From Bacillota bacterium (GTDB taxonomy: Bacteria > Bacillota > Clostridia > Christensenellales > CAG-138), in the NCBI GenBank assembly GCA_016286445.1, contig JAEESS010000001.1, positions 62,001 to 126,000 of the forward strand: 64,000 nucleotides of DNA, read 5' to 3'. This document shows, one piece after another, positions 17,226 through 28,144 of this stretch. The first letter of the stretch is position 1. Every line of letters begins with the position of its first letter. Position numbers and translations under genes: made by a program. The notes beneath the pieces were generated by a model. The model made no database searches, was not told where the DNA came from, and worked only from the letters and a program-made list of their open reading frames with translations.

Positions 17226-17786
17226 TCATTCTCCTCTCAAAACAGTTTCCGAAATGACATAAGGGTTCGCCTCCGAACTCTCCGATCCGAAAAGCGGATA
17301 ATAGCAGGTATAGAGACATCCGTTAACGACACACCTTGCGAACAGAAAGACCATTAAGAAGGAAAGGATCAAAAACAGGATCCGAACGCTGCGGAACCGG
17401 TAGGTATTCGCGCGCTTCTGACTGCTTTCTTCAAAAATCGATCCCCAGCCGAAGGGCGGCTCGTTTGTATCGTTGTTCTGCCCGCCGGTGTAGGAACCGC
17501 CGTAATACCCCTGCCCGGTCCGATGGTAGTTCTGCCACGGATCCGCGCCGTAGGTATACTGCTGATACGCCTGCCTTTTGGATTCGTTCCGATAAGCTTC
17601 CCGCTTTTCGGCGGTTTTGATCTGATCGTACGCGACGTTGACGTCGTTCATCTTTGCCGCGGCGGAATGGTCTCCGGGATTCAGGTCGGGATGGTACTGC
17701 TTGGCAAGTCTGCGATACGCAGCGCGGATTTCTTCATCCGTTGCGTTTTCGGAGACGCCGAGCACCGTATACGGATTCTTCGCCAT
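17226..17786 (-). CDS. J-domain protein with C-terminal membrane anchor
   Basis: The N-terminal 65 residues are a DnaJ domain with the diagnostic HPD in AKQYHPDLNPGD, which stimulates the ATPase of Hsp70 (DnaK). The rest is a Gln/Tyr/Gly-rich linker and one hydrophobic segment (about 138-160, ILFLILSFLMVFLFARCVV). It lacks the Gly/Phe, zinc-finger and substrate domains of DnaJ. It would therefore recruit DnaK to the membrane. The ATG at 17786 has GGAAGGGG upstream. A promoter lies at 17821-17849. It is co-transcribed with the downstream zinc-ribbon membrane protein, a possible client or partner (inference). Confidence 0.85.
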   Translation of the reverse strand: MAKNPYTVLGVSENATDEEIRAAYRRLAKQYHPDLNPGDHSAAAKMNDVNVAYDQIKTAEKREAYRNESKRQAYQQYTYGADPWQNYHRTGQGYYGGSYTGGQNNDTNEPPFGWGSIFEESSQKRANTYRFRSVRILFLILSFLMVFLFARCVVNGCLYTCYYPLFGSESSEANPYVISETVLRGE

Positions 17787-17820
17787 CGAAACCGATCCCC
17801 TTCCTGTTGATTTCCTGTTT

Positions 17821-17849
17821 ATGTTAACCAATTTTCACGGGTTCGTCAA
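17821..17849 (-). promoter_or_regulatory. Promoter of the J-domain operon
   Basis: Minus-strand TTGACG (17844-17849) and TAACAT (17821-17826), spacer 17. Confidence 0.65.
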
Positions 17850-17930
17850 TGCAGTTCACAAGATTGTTGCATTTTATGCACGTTTCGGTTGATATTTGAT
17901 GACTTTACAGGGTGAAATCGGTTATTCAAA

Positions 17931-17959
17931 TTGACATGTGCTTGATCTCATGGTATAAT
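17931..17959 (+). promoter_or_regulatory. Consensus promoter of the degV gene
   Basis: TTGACA (17931-17936) and TATAAT (17954-17959) with 17 bases between: a perfect sigma-A promoter, about 20 bases before the start codon region. Confidence 0.92.
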
Positions 17960-17979
17960 TTTATAAGGAGGAGATTACG

Positions 17980-18840
17980 ATGAATCCAGTAAAATTGATT
18001 GCAGACAGCTCCTGCGATATCGGTCCGGAGCTTGCCGAACGATACAATGTGGATTTTGTTCACATTCATGTCCGTATCAACGGAAACGAGTATCTTGACG
18101 GCGTTAATATTTCCTATAAAGAAATCTACGATAACTACGAACAGAATCGCACGCTGCCAAGCACCTGCGCGATGAATATTGACGAATACGCAGCCGTATT
18201 CCGTCCGTACATCGAAGCGGGTTATGACATCGTACACGTTTCTCTCGGAAGCGGACTTTCCTCTACCTGTTCCAACGCGCGGCTTGCCGGCGAGTTGTTC
18301 GATCCCGGCAGAGTATATGTGATCGACTCAAAGAGCCTCTCCACCGGAAGCGGACATATCGTATGCGAATGCGGCGAACGCATACGGAAAGGAATGAGCG
18401 CAAAGCAGGTCTATGAAGAGGTTGTACCGATCACGGACAAGGTCAGCGCATCCTTTATTTTGGATGATCTGAAATACCTGCATGCGGGCGGACGCTGCTC
18501 CGGCCTTGCGCAGTTCGGCGCTTCGCTGATGAATATCAAGCCCTGCATCGTGGTTCGCAACGAGCTGTTCGGTTCGATGACCGTCGGCAAAAAATACATG
18601 GGCTCCTACAAGAGAAGCGCGCTGAAGTATGTCGAAAACATGATCAAAGACCGCACGGATATCGTTCTTGATCGCTGCTTCATCACCCACTCCGGTTCCG
18701 ACCCCGAAGTGCTTCAGGCGATGAAGGAGCTTGCGATGCAGCTGCAGCCGTTTAAGGAGATTCATATTACACAGGCAAGCGCAACAATCTGCGCGCACTG
18801 CGGTCCGAACACGACAGGCATTCTCTTTATCACAAAATGA
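17980..18840 (+). CDS. DegV family fatty-acid-binding protein
   Basis: DegV (FakB-like) proteins bind a fatty acid and present it to the kinase FakA for phosphorylation before phospholipid synthesis. Typical signs: N-terminal IADSSCDIGPELAERY, TLPSTCAMNIDEY, SLGSGLSSTCSNARLA, the YVIDSKSLSTGSG motif and C-terminal ITQASATICAHCGPNTTGI. 286 residues is normal. AGGAGGAG lies 8 bases before the ATG and a consensus promoter precedes it. Its stop overlaps the start of the large membrane protein as ATGA. No fakA is in the window. Confidence 0.94.
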   Translation: MNPVKLIADSSCDIGPELAERYNVDFVHIHVRINGNEYLDGVNISYKEIYDNYEQNRTLPSTCAMNIDEYAAVFRPYIEAGYDIVHVSLGSGLSSTCSNARLAGELFDPGRVYVIDSKSLSTGSGHIVCECGERIRKGMSAKQVYEEVVPITDKVSASFILDDLKYLHAGGRCSGLAQFGASLMNIKPCIVVRNELFGSMTVGKKYMGSYKRSALKYVENMIKDRTDIVLDRCFITHSGSDPEVLQAMKELAMQLQPFKEIHITQASATICAHCGPNTTGILFITK

Positions 18841-21206
18841 TCAAGGCAATTCTATTTACTGCATTGTTTGCGATCTCGGGGATCATAATCTCCGAGGTCG
18901 TGTTTGCAAAACACAAGTTTCCGAACCGTATCTGGCTCGGACTCGCGCTCGGGCTATTGATGCTGACGTGGCTCCCCTCCCTGTTTGCTTTGGCTGTCGG
19001 GTTTACGGTCGCTGCGCAGATTCTTGCGGCATCAACGGCAGTGATCAGCGCCGCCGCCTGTACCGTTGTTTTGCTGGCTCGCAGAAAGCACGGCAGAAAA
19101 AACGTATATCGGATCGGAAAGGATTGGACGTTTTTGATTCTTGCGCTGCCGATCCTTGCGCTTTGCTGTGTGCTTCTAAATACGCATGTGCTGTATCGCC
19201 ATGCGGACGGCAGCCTTTGGGTCGGGCAGGTCACATACGGCGATCTTGCGATGCATCTCGGGTTTATCACAAGCATTGCGGAACAAACGCAGTTTCCGCC
19301 GCAGTACAGCATTTTTCCGGGACATGCGCTGAATTATCCGTTTTTGTGCGAAACATCGGGAGCATCCCTGTTTCAGCTCGGCGCGACTGCCCGGCAGGCT
19401 TATATCCTTTCCGCAGTTTACGCGTTTGTGCTCGTTGTATTCGGTGTATTCCGCTTCTTTGAACAATGGCTGAAGCGCCGTCCGCGCGCAGTTCTGGCAA
19501 CGATTCTGTTCTTCTTCGGCGGTGGCTTCGGATTCTTTTACTTCTTCGATCTGGCGAAAACCGGAGGACTGCTCCCCTCTCTGCTCGGGAACAACGGACA
19601 GACCGTGTCGCAGATGCTGCTGGACGGATTCTATCTGACGCCGACCAATATTCCGGCGCTCGGTCTTCGATGGGTCAATCCGATCGTGGATATGCTGATT
19701 CCGCAGCGCGCTACACTGTTCGGATGGGCGTTCCTGTTCCCCTGCCTGTATCTGCTGCATGGATTTGCATTTGAGAAAAAACGGGAAAACATTCTTCCGC
19801 TCGGCGTGATCGCGGGGCTGATGCCGCTTATTCATACGCATTCCTTCCTTGCGCTCGGCATCGTCAGCGCAGTCTACTGCATTACGGATCTGATCACGGT
19901 TCGGTTTGAAAAAAAACGTTTGATCGGTTGGGGACTGTACGCCGTGACTGCGTGCCTGATCGCAGCGCCGCAGCTCGTTCTGTTCACGTTCCGCCAAACG
20001 GCGGAAAGCGGGATGGTCCGGTTCCATCTGAACTGGGCGAACGAGGCGGATTCGTATCTGTGGTTCTATATCAAAAATCTCGGATGGATCTTCCTGCTTG
20101 CGCCGATAGCGTTTTTGATCCTTCCCAAAAGGGACAAGAAGATCTACGCAGGCGCGCTGCTGATTTTTGTCATCGCGGAACTGATTGAGTTTCAGCCCAA
20201 CGATTATGACAACAACAAGCTGCTGTTTGTCTGGTACGCGTTCACATGCGGTCTTGTATCAAAAGCGCTCACAGTGATCGGAAAGCGCGTGTCAAATACG
20301 GTTCGCCGTGCATACAAGCCAGAAGATCGGTTCAGAACGAACGAGATCTGCATTGCCTGCATCACCGGTGCGTTTCTCCTGTATTTCTTGTTCAAGCTGG
20401 CGTTTGATGCGGAAAACGGCGTTATGCTGCGTCCGGGAACGGCGCTGACGCTGTTCTTCTCCTCCGGCTTGCTCTTTACATTCTGCATGTTCGCGATCGG
20501 GAACGCGCATGCCGATCGGAAAAACGGACTTCGGATCCTCGCGCCGCTCGTGTTATCCGTATGGATGATGACGCTGCTGTTTGTCGTCTGGATCCTGGAA
20601 TACCGCAGCGGCGAGTATGCATTCGGCAAATTCCATGCAATGCTCGCTTCCGTCCTCTGTCTGCTGTCGCTGATCCTCTTTGCCTGGGGCATGGTTTCGG
20701 ACGCTGCCTTCGCGCATACAAAGACGCGATTTTCCGGCGCATCCGCTGCGCTTGCCATCGGAACGTTCGTGCTCCTGTTTTCCATGACAGCTTCGTCTGT
20801 GATGACTATCATCCGGGAATGCAGAAGCGAATATCAGGTATACACAAAAAACGAAGCGGAGCTTTCCGAACAGATTCATGACGCGACCTCGCCGGATGAT
20901 GTGATCCTTGCGAACAGCTATCACTGGAACCTCATCACGCCGCTGACAGGACGCAGTATCGTAACAGGCACGGGAACGTTTTTGTATTATCATGGGATCG
21001 ACACCTCTGAGCGTGAGATGCATGTAGCCGAAATGTACGAGCATCCCGCCGACAACACAGAGCTGTTCAGACAGTACGGCATACGGTACGTCCTGATCTC
21101 CAATGCCGAACGCGGCAGTTACGAGATCGATTATGCATACTTCAATTCGCATGGAGAGATTGCCGCCCAAAATGATTCGGGCGTGCTGTATCGGATTGAT
21201 CCGTGA
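18837..21206 (+). CDS. Large polytopic membrane protein, GT-C glycosyltransferase-like
   Basis: Has 789 residues with about a dozen hydrophobic segments. An early loop TYGDLAMHLGFITSIAEQ with acidic and His residues is followed by FPGHALNYPFLCE. The C-terminal 110 residues are soluble and contain DDVILANSYHWNL and YGIRYVLISN. This layout matches GT-C membrane glycosyltransferases, which use lipid-linked sugars and have a catalytic acid in the first outer loop. The exact family is not recognised. It is translationally coupled to degV (ATGA), which suggests a lipid or envelope role. A bidirectional terminator follows. Confidence 0.72.
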   Translation: MIKAILFTALFAISGIIISEVVFAKHKFPNRIWLGLALGLLMLTWLPSLFALAVGFTVAAQILAASTAVISAAACTVVLLARRKHGRKNVYRIGKDWTFLILALPILALCCVLLNTHVLYRHADGSLWVGQVTYGDLAMHLGFITSIAEQTQFPPQYSIFPGHALNYPFLCETSGASLFQLGATARQAYILSAVYAFVLVVFGVFRFFEQWLKRRPRAVLATILFFFGGGFGFFYFFDLAKTGGLLPSLLGNNGQTVSQMLLDGFYLTPTNIPALGLRWVNPIVDMLIPQRATLFGWAFLFPCLYLLHGFAFEKKRENILPLGVIAGLMPLIHTHSFLALGIVSAVYCITDLITVRFEKKRLIGWGLYAVTACLIAAPQLVLFTFRQTAESGMVRFHLNWANEADSYLWFYIKNLGWIFLLAPIAFLILPKRDKKIYAGALLIFVIAELIEFQPNDYDNNKLLFVWYAFTCGLVSKALTVIGKRVSNTVRRAYKPEDRFRTNEICIACITGAFLLYFLFKLAFDAENGVMLRPGTALTLFFSSGLLFTFCMFAIGNAHADRKNGLRILAPLVLSVWMMTLLFVVWILEYRSGEYAFGKFHAMLASVLCLLSLILFAWGMVSDAAFAHTKTRFSGASAALAIGTFVLLFSMTASSVMTIIRECRSEYQVYTKNEAELSEQIHDATSPDDVILANSYHWNLITPLTGRSIVTGTGTFLYYHGIDTSEREMHVAEMYEHPADNTELFRQYGIRYVLISNAERGSYEIDYAYFNSHGEIAAQNDSGVLYRIDP

Positions 21207-21220
21207 TTCCGAAACAAAAG

Positions 21221-21250
21221 AGCGGTCGGATGCTGTTCCGACCGCTTTTT
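21221..21250 (+). terminator. Terminator, probably bidirectional
   Basis: A 10-bp stem AGCGGTCGGA / TCCGACCGCT (21221-21230 / 21237-21246) is followed by T on the plus strand and preceded by A-rich sequence, so it serves both converging genes. Confidence 0.88.
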
Positions 21251-21268
21251 GCTGTTGATGATCATTCT

Positions 21269-22420
21269 TTATAGCGAACACTGATGGGACAGATACATCT
21301 GATACCCGAGCATTCCCACCTCGACAGCTGCGGCGACCTTTGCCGCACAGGAAGGCTTTGCACCGTCACAGACGATACACGGCGCGGCGGCGACGGCATT
21401 TTCATACGTCGACAGAATCGCGGATTCGTCACCGCCCAAAAGATAGGCGATCCCGGCGCCGGCAGCGCAGCCAGCGCCGATCACTCCGCAGGAAGAAGGC
21501 GTTTGTTCCGAACCGTATCTTTGATAAACCGCAAGAAGATCCGAAAGAATCAGAGCTCGGTACAAACGATCCTTGTCGATGCCGTGATGTTTTGCAAAGC
21601 AAATGACGGGCACGGAAGCGGCAATACCCTTGCTTGCCGACCCGCATAGACCGGCGACCGGCAAATCGCATCCGCTCATGCGCGCGTCGCAGCCGGCGGC
21701 GGCATAGGCTTTCGCCGTTGTTTTCGGATCGGAAGGATGCTCCTTAAGTAAGAGCTTTCCGATGTTCATCCCGTAATCGTTCCGAAGTCCTTCGGCAGAG
21801 ACCGCCGAATTATACTCGATCTGCAGATCGAGAAGATCCCGCACACCGGAAAGATCCGCATTTTCTGCGAATACAAGGATATCGTGTGGATTCAGACAGG
21901 ATCGATCCGGGGCGCTGTCGTCGGACTGCACGGCGATCGGACGCTTCAAAAGCGGTTCGCCGTTTTTCATGATCTCAACAATATTGGAATGACCGTTTGC
22001 AATTACGACGCGGGTATAGGATGTTCTTGCATAGAGCGTCACACTGATATAGAGCGGACAGTCCGTTTCCGCACAGGATACGTCGATATTGACCAATTCC
22101 ATAAAGCGGACGATAGCGGTGCGCTGTTCCTCGGAAAGCGCGTCGATCGCATGAACGCCTTTCTCGGCGTCCCCGCATACGATCCCAGCCGCTACCGCAG
22201 CACAAATGCCTTTGAGACCGTTCGTGTTCGGAACTACAACGCTCTTTGCGTTCTTCAGAATCTCCGCGCTGACGGAAACCGTCGCGGCGGTCGGCTGCAT
22301 GCCGAGGACCTGATGCGCTTTGGCGGCACAGAACGCAATGGAGATCGGCTCCGTACAGCCGGACGCAGGCGTGATCTCCTCCCGGAGGATCTTGGTGTAT
22401 ATCTCTTGAAAGGGTTCCAT
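21269..22420 (-). CDS. UPF0597 (CyuA/YhaM-like) iron-sulfur desulfidase/dehydratase
   Basis: Belongs to the UPF0597 family, related to the alpha subunit of iron-sulfur L-serine dehydratases and including cysteine desulfidases. The N-terminal signature ITPASGCTEPISIAFCAAKA and the C-terminal CDGAKPSCAAKVAAAVEVG supply cysteines expected to bind a 4Fe-4S cluster. The central PNTNGLKGICAAVAAG is also conserved. At 383 residues it is somewhat shorter than the usual 430. The likely role is releasing sulfide and pyruvate from cysteine, or ammonia from serine; substrate is inference. It starts 28 bases beyond the RNase P RNA 3' end with GGGGAG as ribosome site. Confidence 0.85.
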   Translation of the reverse strand: MEPFQEIYTKILREEITPASGCTEPISIAFCAAKAHQVLGMQPTAATVSVSAEILKNAKSVVVPNTNGLKGICAAVAAGIVCGDAEKGVHAIDALSEEQRTAIVRFMELVNIDVSCAETDCPLYISVTLYARTSYTRVVIANGHSNIVEIMKNGEPLLKRPIAVQSDDSAPDRSCLNPHDILVFAENADLSGVRDLLDLQIEYNSAVSAEGLRNDYGMNIGKLLLKEHPSDPKTTAKAYAAAGCDARMSGCDLPVAGLCGSASKGIAASVPVICFAKHHGIDKDRLYRALILSDLLAVYQRYGSEQTPSSCGVIGAGCAAGAGIAYLLGGDESAILSTYENAVAAAPCIVCDGAKPSCAAKVAAAVEVGMLGYQMYLSHQCSL

Positions 22421-22447
22421 AGTTCTCCCCTGTCCTGTCCGTAAAAA

Positions 22448-22790
22448 TGACGGTGAGCAAGCCGTAAGCCGAGTTCTGTCTAAGGACGATCATCTATCTA
22501 GACGATCCGTTGCCGGACCGTTCAAGCGATTATCAAGAGCGTAGCGGGCAGCTATTGAATGCTCTCATTCCAATCTTGCACCGAGTGGGGTTTACAGAAC
22601 GGACAAGTCGCCATGCCGTTGGTGAGCTCTTACCTCGCCTTTCCATCCTTACCCGAAAAACGGGCGGTATCTCTCTGTTGCACTATCCTTGAAGTCGCCT
22701 TCACCGGGCGTTACCCGGCACTCTGCCCTGTGGTGCTCGGACTTTCCTCACCTCAAAATGAGCCGCGATCGTCTGTCTTACTCACCGTCA
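22448..22790 (-). ncRNA. rnpB: RNase P RNA
   Basis: Catalytic RNA that matures tRNA 5' ends. On the minus strand I read the conserved GAGGAAAGTCCGAGC near the 5' end and the CAGGGCAGAGTGCCGGGTAA segment. Further on are GTAAACCCCACTCGGTGCAAGA, ATAGATGATCGTCC and the 3' ACAGAACTCGGCTTACG. The ends pair as P1: GACGGTGAGTAAG at the 5' side with CTTGCTCACCGTC at the 3' side. The GTAAACCCC region and layout fit the ancestral type A rather than the Bacillus type B. The ends are taken as the edges of P1; ATTTTT after P1 may act as terminator. It begins 5 bases after the preceding gene. Confidence 0.95.
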
Positions 22791-22794
22791 AATG

Positions 22795-23517
22795 TTATTC
22801 GTTATCCGCGTACAGAAGTCTTCCGCAGTTTTCGCACTCGATGATCATGTCGTCGCCCACAAGCCGCCGGATCGCAAGACTTGGGAGCGACATATTGCAG
22901 CCGCTGCATTTACCACCGCGCACCTCAACGACCGGCGTTCCGTAATGCTGACGGACACGTTTGTAACGCACCATCAGCGAAGGATTGACCTTCTTTTCCA
23001 GCTCCGCCATCTTGCGGTCCGCTGCAAGAAGATCGATCGACGCGTCATCCTTTTCTTTCTGGCATACAACCTTCAGCTGGTCATATTCTTTCTTTGCCTT
23101 TGAACCCTGCTGACGCGTCTTCTGAAACTCCGCAACCGATTCATCGAGCGAACGGAACAGCTGCTTGATTTCTTTTTCGAGATTGTTTGCCTCGCGCTGA
23201 AGCTTTTCGATATCGTGACGGAACTCCGTCATCTCTTCGGAGGTGCATTCCTCGTCGCCCTTCAGCGTTTCAAACTCGGACGATTCAAGATCCAAACGGT
23301 CCAAAAGCGCGGCATACTGCGCGTTTTGACGGGCAAGCGCAGCATTGAACGACTCAATATCCTCATTCAGCTTGTTCAGCGTTGCCTGCTGCTGTTTGAT
23401 AAACTTTGCAAGCTTGTTCAGCTTTACGCGGTTTGCCGTTGTGCGGATGTCGTTTTCGATCTGCTGTTTTTCGAGATCTGCGTCCTGATACGCAAGCAAT
23501 GCGATCGGTCTACTCAT
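22795..23517 (-). CDS. Coiled-coil protein with C4 zinc ribbon (DUF164 type)
   Basis: Residues 10-175 form a long charged helical hairpin (heptad-rich, many Glu, Lys and Gln). The last 45 residues hold a zinc ribbon, CSGC and CENC, in the order GGKCSGCNMSLPS and IIECENCGRLLY. This is the conserved bacterial protein usually annotated C4-type zinc ribbon, often next to Nif3-like genes. A nucleic-acid role is supposed but unproven. The ATG at 23517 has AAGGAGG upstream, partly paired with the 3' end of the Nif3-like gene. It is the last gene of the trmK cluster and abuts RNase P RNA. Confidence 0.9.
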   Translation of the reverse strand: MSRPIALLAYQDADLEKQQIENDIRTTANRVKLNKLAKFIKQQQATLNKLNEDIESFNAALARQNAQYAALLDRLDLESSEFETLKGDEECTSEEMTEFRHDIEKLQREANNLEKEIKQLFRSLDESVAEFQKTRQQGSKAKKEYDQLKVVCQKEKDDASIDLLAADRKMAELEKKVNPSLMVRYKRVRQHYGTPVVEVRGGKCSGCNMSLPSLAIRRLVGDDMIIECENCGRLLYADNE

Positions 23518-23530
23518 GTCTGTATCCTCC

Positions 23531-24295
23531 TTAAAGACTGCGCAAAGGAGCACAGCCTATATGTGTTAAATCATATTGTACATCATTTGTGCCGCTCTGT
23601 AAACGGGAAATTAACGGTTTCAGCACAGGAAATTCCGTTTCATAATGTCCCATGATGCAGCAGCAGAGTCCGAGATGCTCCGCAAGAAGCGCCTCGTGGT
23701 GTTTCATTTCCCCTGTAACAAAGACGTCGCAGCCGGCGCTTGCCGCAAACGCCGCGTCGCTGCCGCCCGCGCCGCCGATCACGGCGACGGTTTTGACGAT
23801 CCGATCCGGATCGCCGACGTACCGACCGCGCGTATGAAGAACTTTTTCACAGAATGCGGCAAATGCGCGAAACGGCATCGGCTCGGACAGTGTACCGATC
23901 CTGCCGAGTTCGTCGGGAGGCAGTTTGCTGACGTTTTCAAGCGCAAGAAGACCGGCAAGCACATCGTTTACGCCGCCGTCCGCTGCGTCAAGGTTGGTAT
24001 GCGCGGCGAAGTGTCCGATCCCGTGCCGGATCAGCAGATACGCAGCAGCTGTTTCGTTCCATATCGGAGAGATGGATTTTACGGGCTCAAAGAAAATCGG
24101 ATGGTGCGTCAGAACAAGGTCATATCCCCCATCGACTGCTTCCTGCGCAACGGGAACGGTAAGGTCCAGCGCCGTAAGTACTTTGCGGATTTCATCGTGA
24201 TCGGGCTCAATTAAAAGCCCGACGTTGTCGAACGACATGGCAAGCGCCTTCGGAGCGATAGACTCCATCAATTCACAAAACGCATTGAGCTTCAT
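23531..24295 (-). CDS. Nif3-like dinuclear metal centre protein (YqfO family)
   Basis: Toroidal Nif3 family protein, also annotated GTP cyclohydrolase 1 type 2 homologue, of uncertain function. Metal ligands are visible: the His pair in VLTHHPIFF, the His in FAAHTNLDAADGGVND (which also gives Asp), and His and Glu in GHYETE near the C-terminus. At 254 residues it is the short form, without the middle domain seen in Bacillus YqfO. trmK ends 12 bases upstream, reproducing the conserved trmK-nif3 pair of Firmicutes. Confidence 0.93.
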   Translation of the reverse strand: MKLNAFCELMESIAPKALAMSFDNVGLLIEPDHDEIRKVLTALDLTVPVAQEAVDGGYDLVLTHHPIFFEPVKSISPIWNETAAAYLLIRHGIGHFAAHTNLDAADGGVNDVLAGLLALENVSKLPPDELGRIGTLSEPMPFRAFAAFCEKVLHTRGRYVGDPDRIVKTVAVIGGAGGSDAAFAASAGCDVFVTGEMKHHEALLAEHLGLCCCIMGHYETEFPVLKPLISRLQSGTNDVQYDLTHIGCAPLRSL

Positions 24296-24307
24296 AGAGA
24301 TCTCCTG

Positions 24308-26279
<1,972 letters not shown>

Positions 26280-26281
26280 AC

Positions 26282-26324
26282 AATCGCCTCCTTCTGAAGG
26301 CATTATACCACGAAGGAGGCGATT
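26282..26324 (-). promoter_or_regulatory. 13-bp inverted repeat enclosing the HMA-gene -10 and ribosome site
   Basis: Arms 26282-26294 and 26312-26324 are perfect reverse complements (AATCGCCTCCTTC type), with a 17-base spacer containing TATAAT. One arm carries the AAGGAGG ribosome site. Confidence 0.75.
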
Positions 26325-26330
26325 TTGAAA
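26302..26330 (-). promoter_or_regulatory. Promoter of HMA-mnmA-trmK operon
   Basis: Minus-strand TTTCAA (26325-26330) and TATAAT (26302-26307), spacer 17. A start about 7 bases downstream would omit the upstream arm of the inverted repeat. Confidence 0.6.
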
Positions 26331-26344
26331 GAACTATTTTCGCA

Positions 26345-26545
26345 TTACATTGCGGTGCATCCGCAGGGACGGTTCTGATTGCCGCAGCCGCAGCCGCATC
26401 CGTTGTCGCCGCAGAAGCGGGAGAGCAGAAGCAGCCAGATGAGCGTATCGCAGGAGATGCCGCCCATACCGTTTTCACCGTCGCCGATGAGGAGCAGCAG
26501 AACGAGCAGCCAGGTCAGATTGGTGCCGCCGAGATTGTTGAACAT
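26345..26545 (-). CDS. Small hydrophobic Cys/Gly-rich protein
   Basis: Has 66 residues: MFNNLGGTNLTW, a hydrophobic stretch, a second hydrophobic stretch, and a tail CGDNGCGCGCGNQNRPCGC with seven cysteines. GGAGGAACC lies upstream of the ATG at a suitable distance. It resembles the short proteins annotated chorion class high-cysteine protein in many Clostridia. Those have no assigned function; membrane association and metal or disulfide chemistry at the tail are possible. The composition and ribosome site argue for a real gene; it lies upstream of the HMA gene on the same strand. Confidence 0.7.
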   Translation of the reverse strand: MFNNLGGTNLTWLLVLLLLIGDGENGMGGISCDTLIWLLLLSRFCGDNGCGCGCGNQNRPCGCTAM

Positions 26546-26653
26546 TGTATGGTTCCTCCGTTCATGATGATTCGACGTGTTTTTCGTCGTTACAGTATTG
26601 TATGAGGTTTGCCTGCAATTGGTTCCGAATGGATGCGCAATTTATGAAACGGC

Positions 26654-26682
26654 TTGACAAAAGGTCCCGTTCGCATGATAAT
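26654..26682 (+). promoter_or_regulatory. Promoter of glycyl-tRNA synthetase
   Basis: TTGACA (26654-26659) and GATAAT (26677-26682), spacer 17. The leader is only about 20 bases, too short for a T-box. Confidence 0.85.
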
Positions 26683-26709
26683 AACAAGGATTAAACGAAG
26701 GAGATCATT

Positions 26710-28107
26710 ATGGAACAGAACGCATATTCAATGGATAAGATCGTCGTGCTCTGCAAGAATCGCGGGTTTATCTTCGCGGGGTCGGAGATCTACGGCGGAC
26801 TCAGCAACACCTGGGATTACGGCCCTCTGGGCGTTGAACTCAAAAACAACGTTAAAAAAGCATGGTGGAAGAAATTCGTTCAGGAAAGCCCCTATAACGT
26901 AGGCCTTGACGCCGCGATCCTGATGAACAGCGAAACATGGAAAGCATCCGGTCATCTCGGCGGCTTTTCCGATCCGCTGATGGACTGCCGTGAGTGCAAG
27001 GAACGCTTCCGTGCAGACAAGCTGATCGAGGATTGGTCTTCGGACAACGGGTTTACGCTGGATAAGCCGATCGACGCCTTTACCCAGGCAGAGATGAAGG
27101 CATTTATCGAGGAGCATCAGATCCCCTGCCCCACCTGCGGCAAACATAACTTTACCGATATCCGTCAGTTCAATCTGATGTTCAAAACATTCCAGGGCGT
27201 GACCGAGGATGCAAAGAACACGGTCTACCTCCGTCCCGAAACGGCGCAGGGCATCTTCGTCAATTTTGCCAACGTACAGCGCACGACGCGCAAAAAGCTG
27301 CCGTTCGGCATCGGACAGATCGGCAAGAGCTTCCGCAACGAGATCACGCCGGGCAACTTTATTTTCCGCGTACGCGAATTTGAACAGATGGAACTGGAGT
27401 TCTTCTGCGAACCGGGCACCGATCTCGAATGGTTCGATTACTGGCGCAGCTATTGCCGCAAGTTCCTGCTCTCGATCGGCATCAAAGAAGAAAATCTCAG
27501 GCTCCGCGATCACGATCCGGACGAGCTCGTGTTCTATTCCAAGGCGACGACGGACTTCGAGTTCAGATTCCCGTTCGGCTGGGGCGAGCTTTGGGGCGTT
27601 GCAGACCGCACCGACTATGATCTCACGCAGCATCAGAACGCGTCCGGCAAGGATCTGACCTACTACAATGCAGAAAAGAACGAACGCTATATTCCCTACG
27701 TCATCGAACCGTCGCTCGGCGTTGAGCGTACCGTGCTTGCTGTGCTCTGCAACGCATATGAAGAGCAAACGCTTGAAAACAACGATGTTCGTACCGTACT
27801 GCATCTGCATCCGGCGCTTGCGCCGTTCAAAGCCGCCGTGCTTCCGCTGTCCAAGAAGCTTTCCGCACAGGCAAACGAGGTCTATATGGATCTTCTGAAG
27901 CACTTCTCCGTCGATTTCGACGAGACCGGCTCGATCGGCAAGCGTTACCGCAGAGAGGACGAGATCGGCACACCGCTGTGCATCACCTACGATTTCGACT
28001 CGGAAAACGATCACTGCGTGACGGTGCGAGACCGCGATACCATGGAACAGGTACGGCTTCCGATCACGGAGCTCAAAGCCTATATCGAACAGCGTCTGGA
28101 CTTTTAA
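26710..28107 (+). CDS. glyQS: Glycyl-tRNA synthetase, single-chain dimeric type
   Basis: Charges tRNA-Gly. 465 residues of the alpha2 class II type, found in Bacillota with low to medium GC, rather than the alpha2beta2 type. Motifs: [24 protein letters not shown], the zinc-region-like [16 protein letters not shown] and [10 protein letters not shown], motif 2 [23 protein letters not shown], and motif 3 region [15 protein letters not shown]. The anticodon-binding domain starts near [24 protein letters not shown] lies 7 bases before the ATG. A terminator follows, whose stem includes the ribosome site of recD2. Confidence 0.97.
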   Translation: MEQNAYSMDKIVVLCKNRGFIFAGSEIYGGLSNTWDYGPLGVELKNNVKKAWWKKFVQESPYNVGLDAAILMNSETWKASGHLGGFSDPLMDCRECKERFRADKLIEDWSSDNGFTLDKPIDAFTQAEMKAFIEEHQIPCPTCGKHNFTDIRQFNLMFKTFQGVTEDAKNTVYLRPETAQGIFVNFANVQRTTRKKLPFGIGQIGKSFRNEITPGNFIFRVREFEQMELEFFCEPGTDLEWFDYWRSYCRKFLLSIGIKEENLRLRDHDPDELVFYSKATTDFEFRFPFGWGELWGVADRTDYDLTQHQNASGKDLTYYNAEKNERYIPYVIEPSLGVERTVLAVLCNAYEEQTLENNDVRTVLHLHPALAPFKAAVLPLSKKLSAQANEVYMDLLKHFSVDFDETGSIGKRYRREDEIGTPLCITYDFDSENDHCVTVRDRDTMEQVRLPITELKAYIEQRLDF

Positions 28108-28116
28108 CGACAACCT

Positions 28117-28141
28117 GCCTCCGGCGATCCGGAGGCTTTTT
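28117..28141 (+). terminator. Terminator between glyQS and recD2
   Basis: Stem GCCTCCGG / CCGGAGGC (28117-28124 / 28129-28136), 4-base loop, five T. The right arm holds GGAGG, 9 bases before the recD2 ATG. Confidence 0.88.
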
Positions 28142-28144
28142 GCA

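Noticed and set aside
23527..23550. 6-bp stem over the ribosome site of the zinc-ribbon gene
   Set aside because: It is short and formed with the last codons of the upstream gene; a translating ribosome would open it, so ordinary coupling explains it.
26683..26709. T-box riboswitch for glycyl-tRNA synthetase
   Set aside because: The leader is only about 20 bases long and has no terminator or specifier loop.
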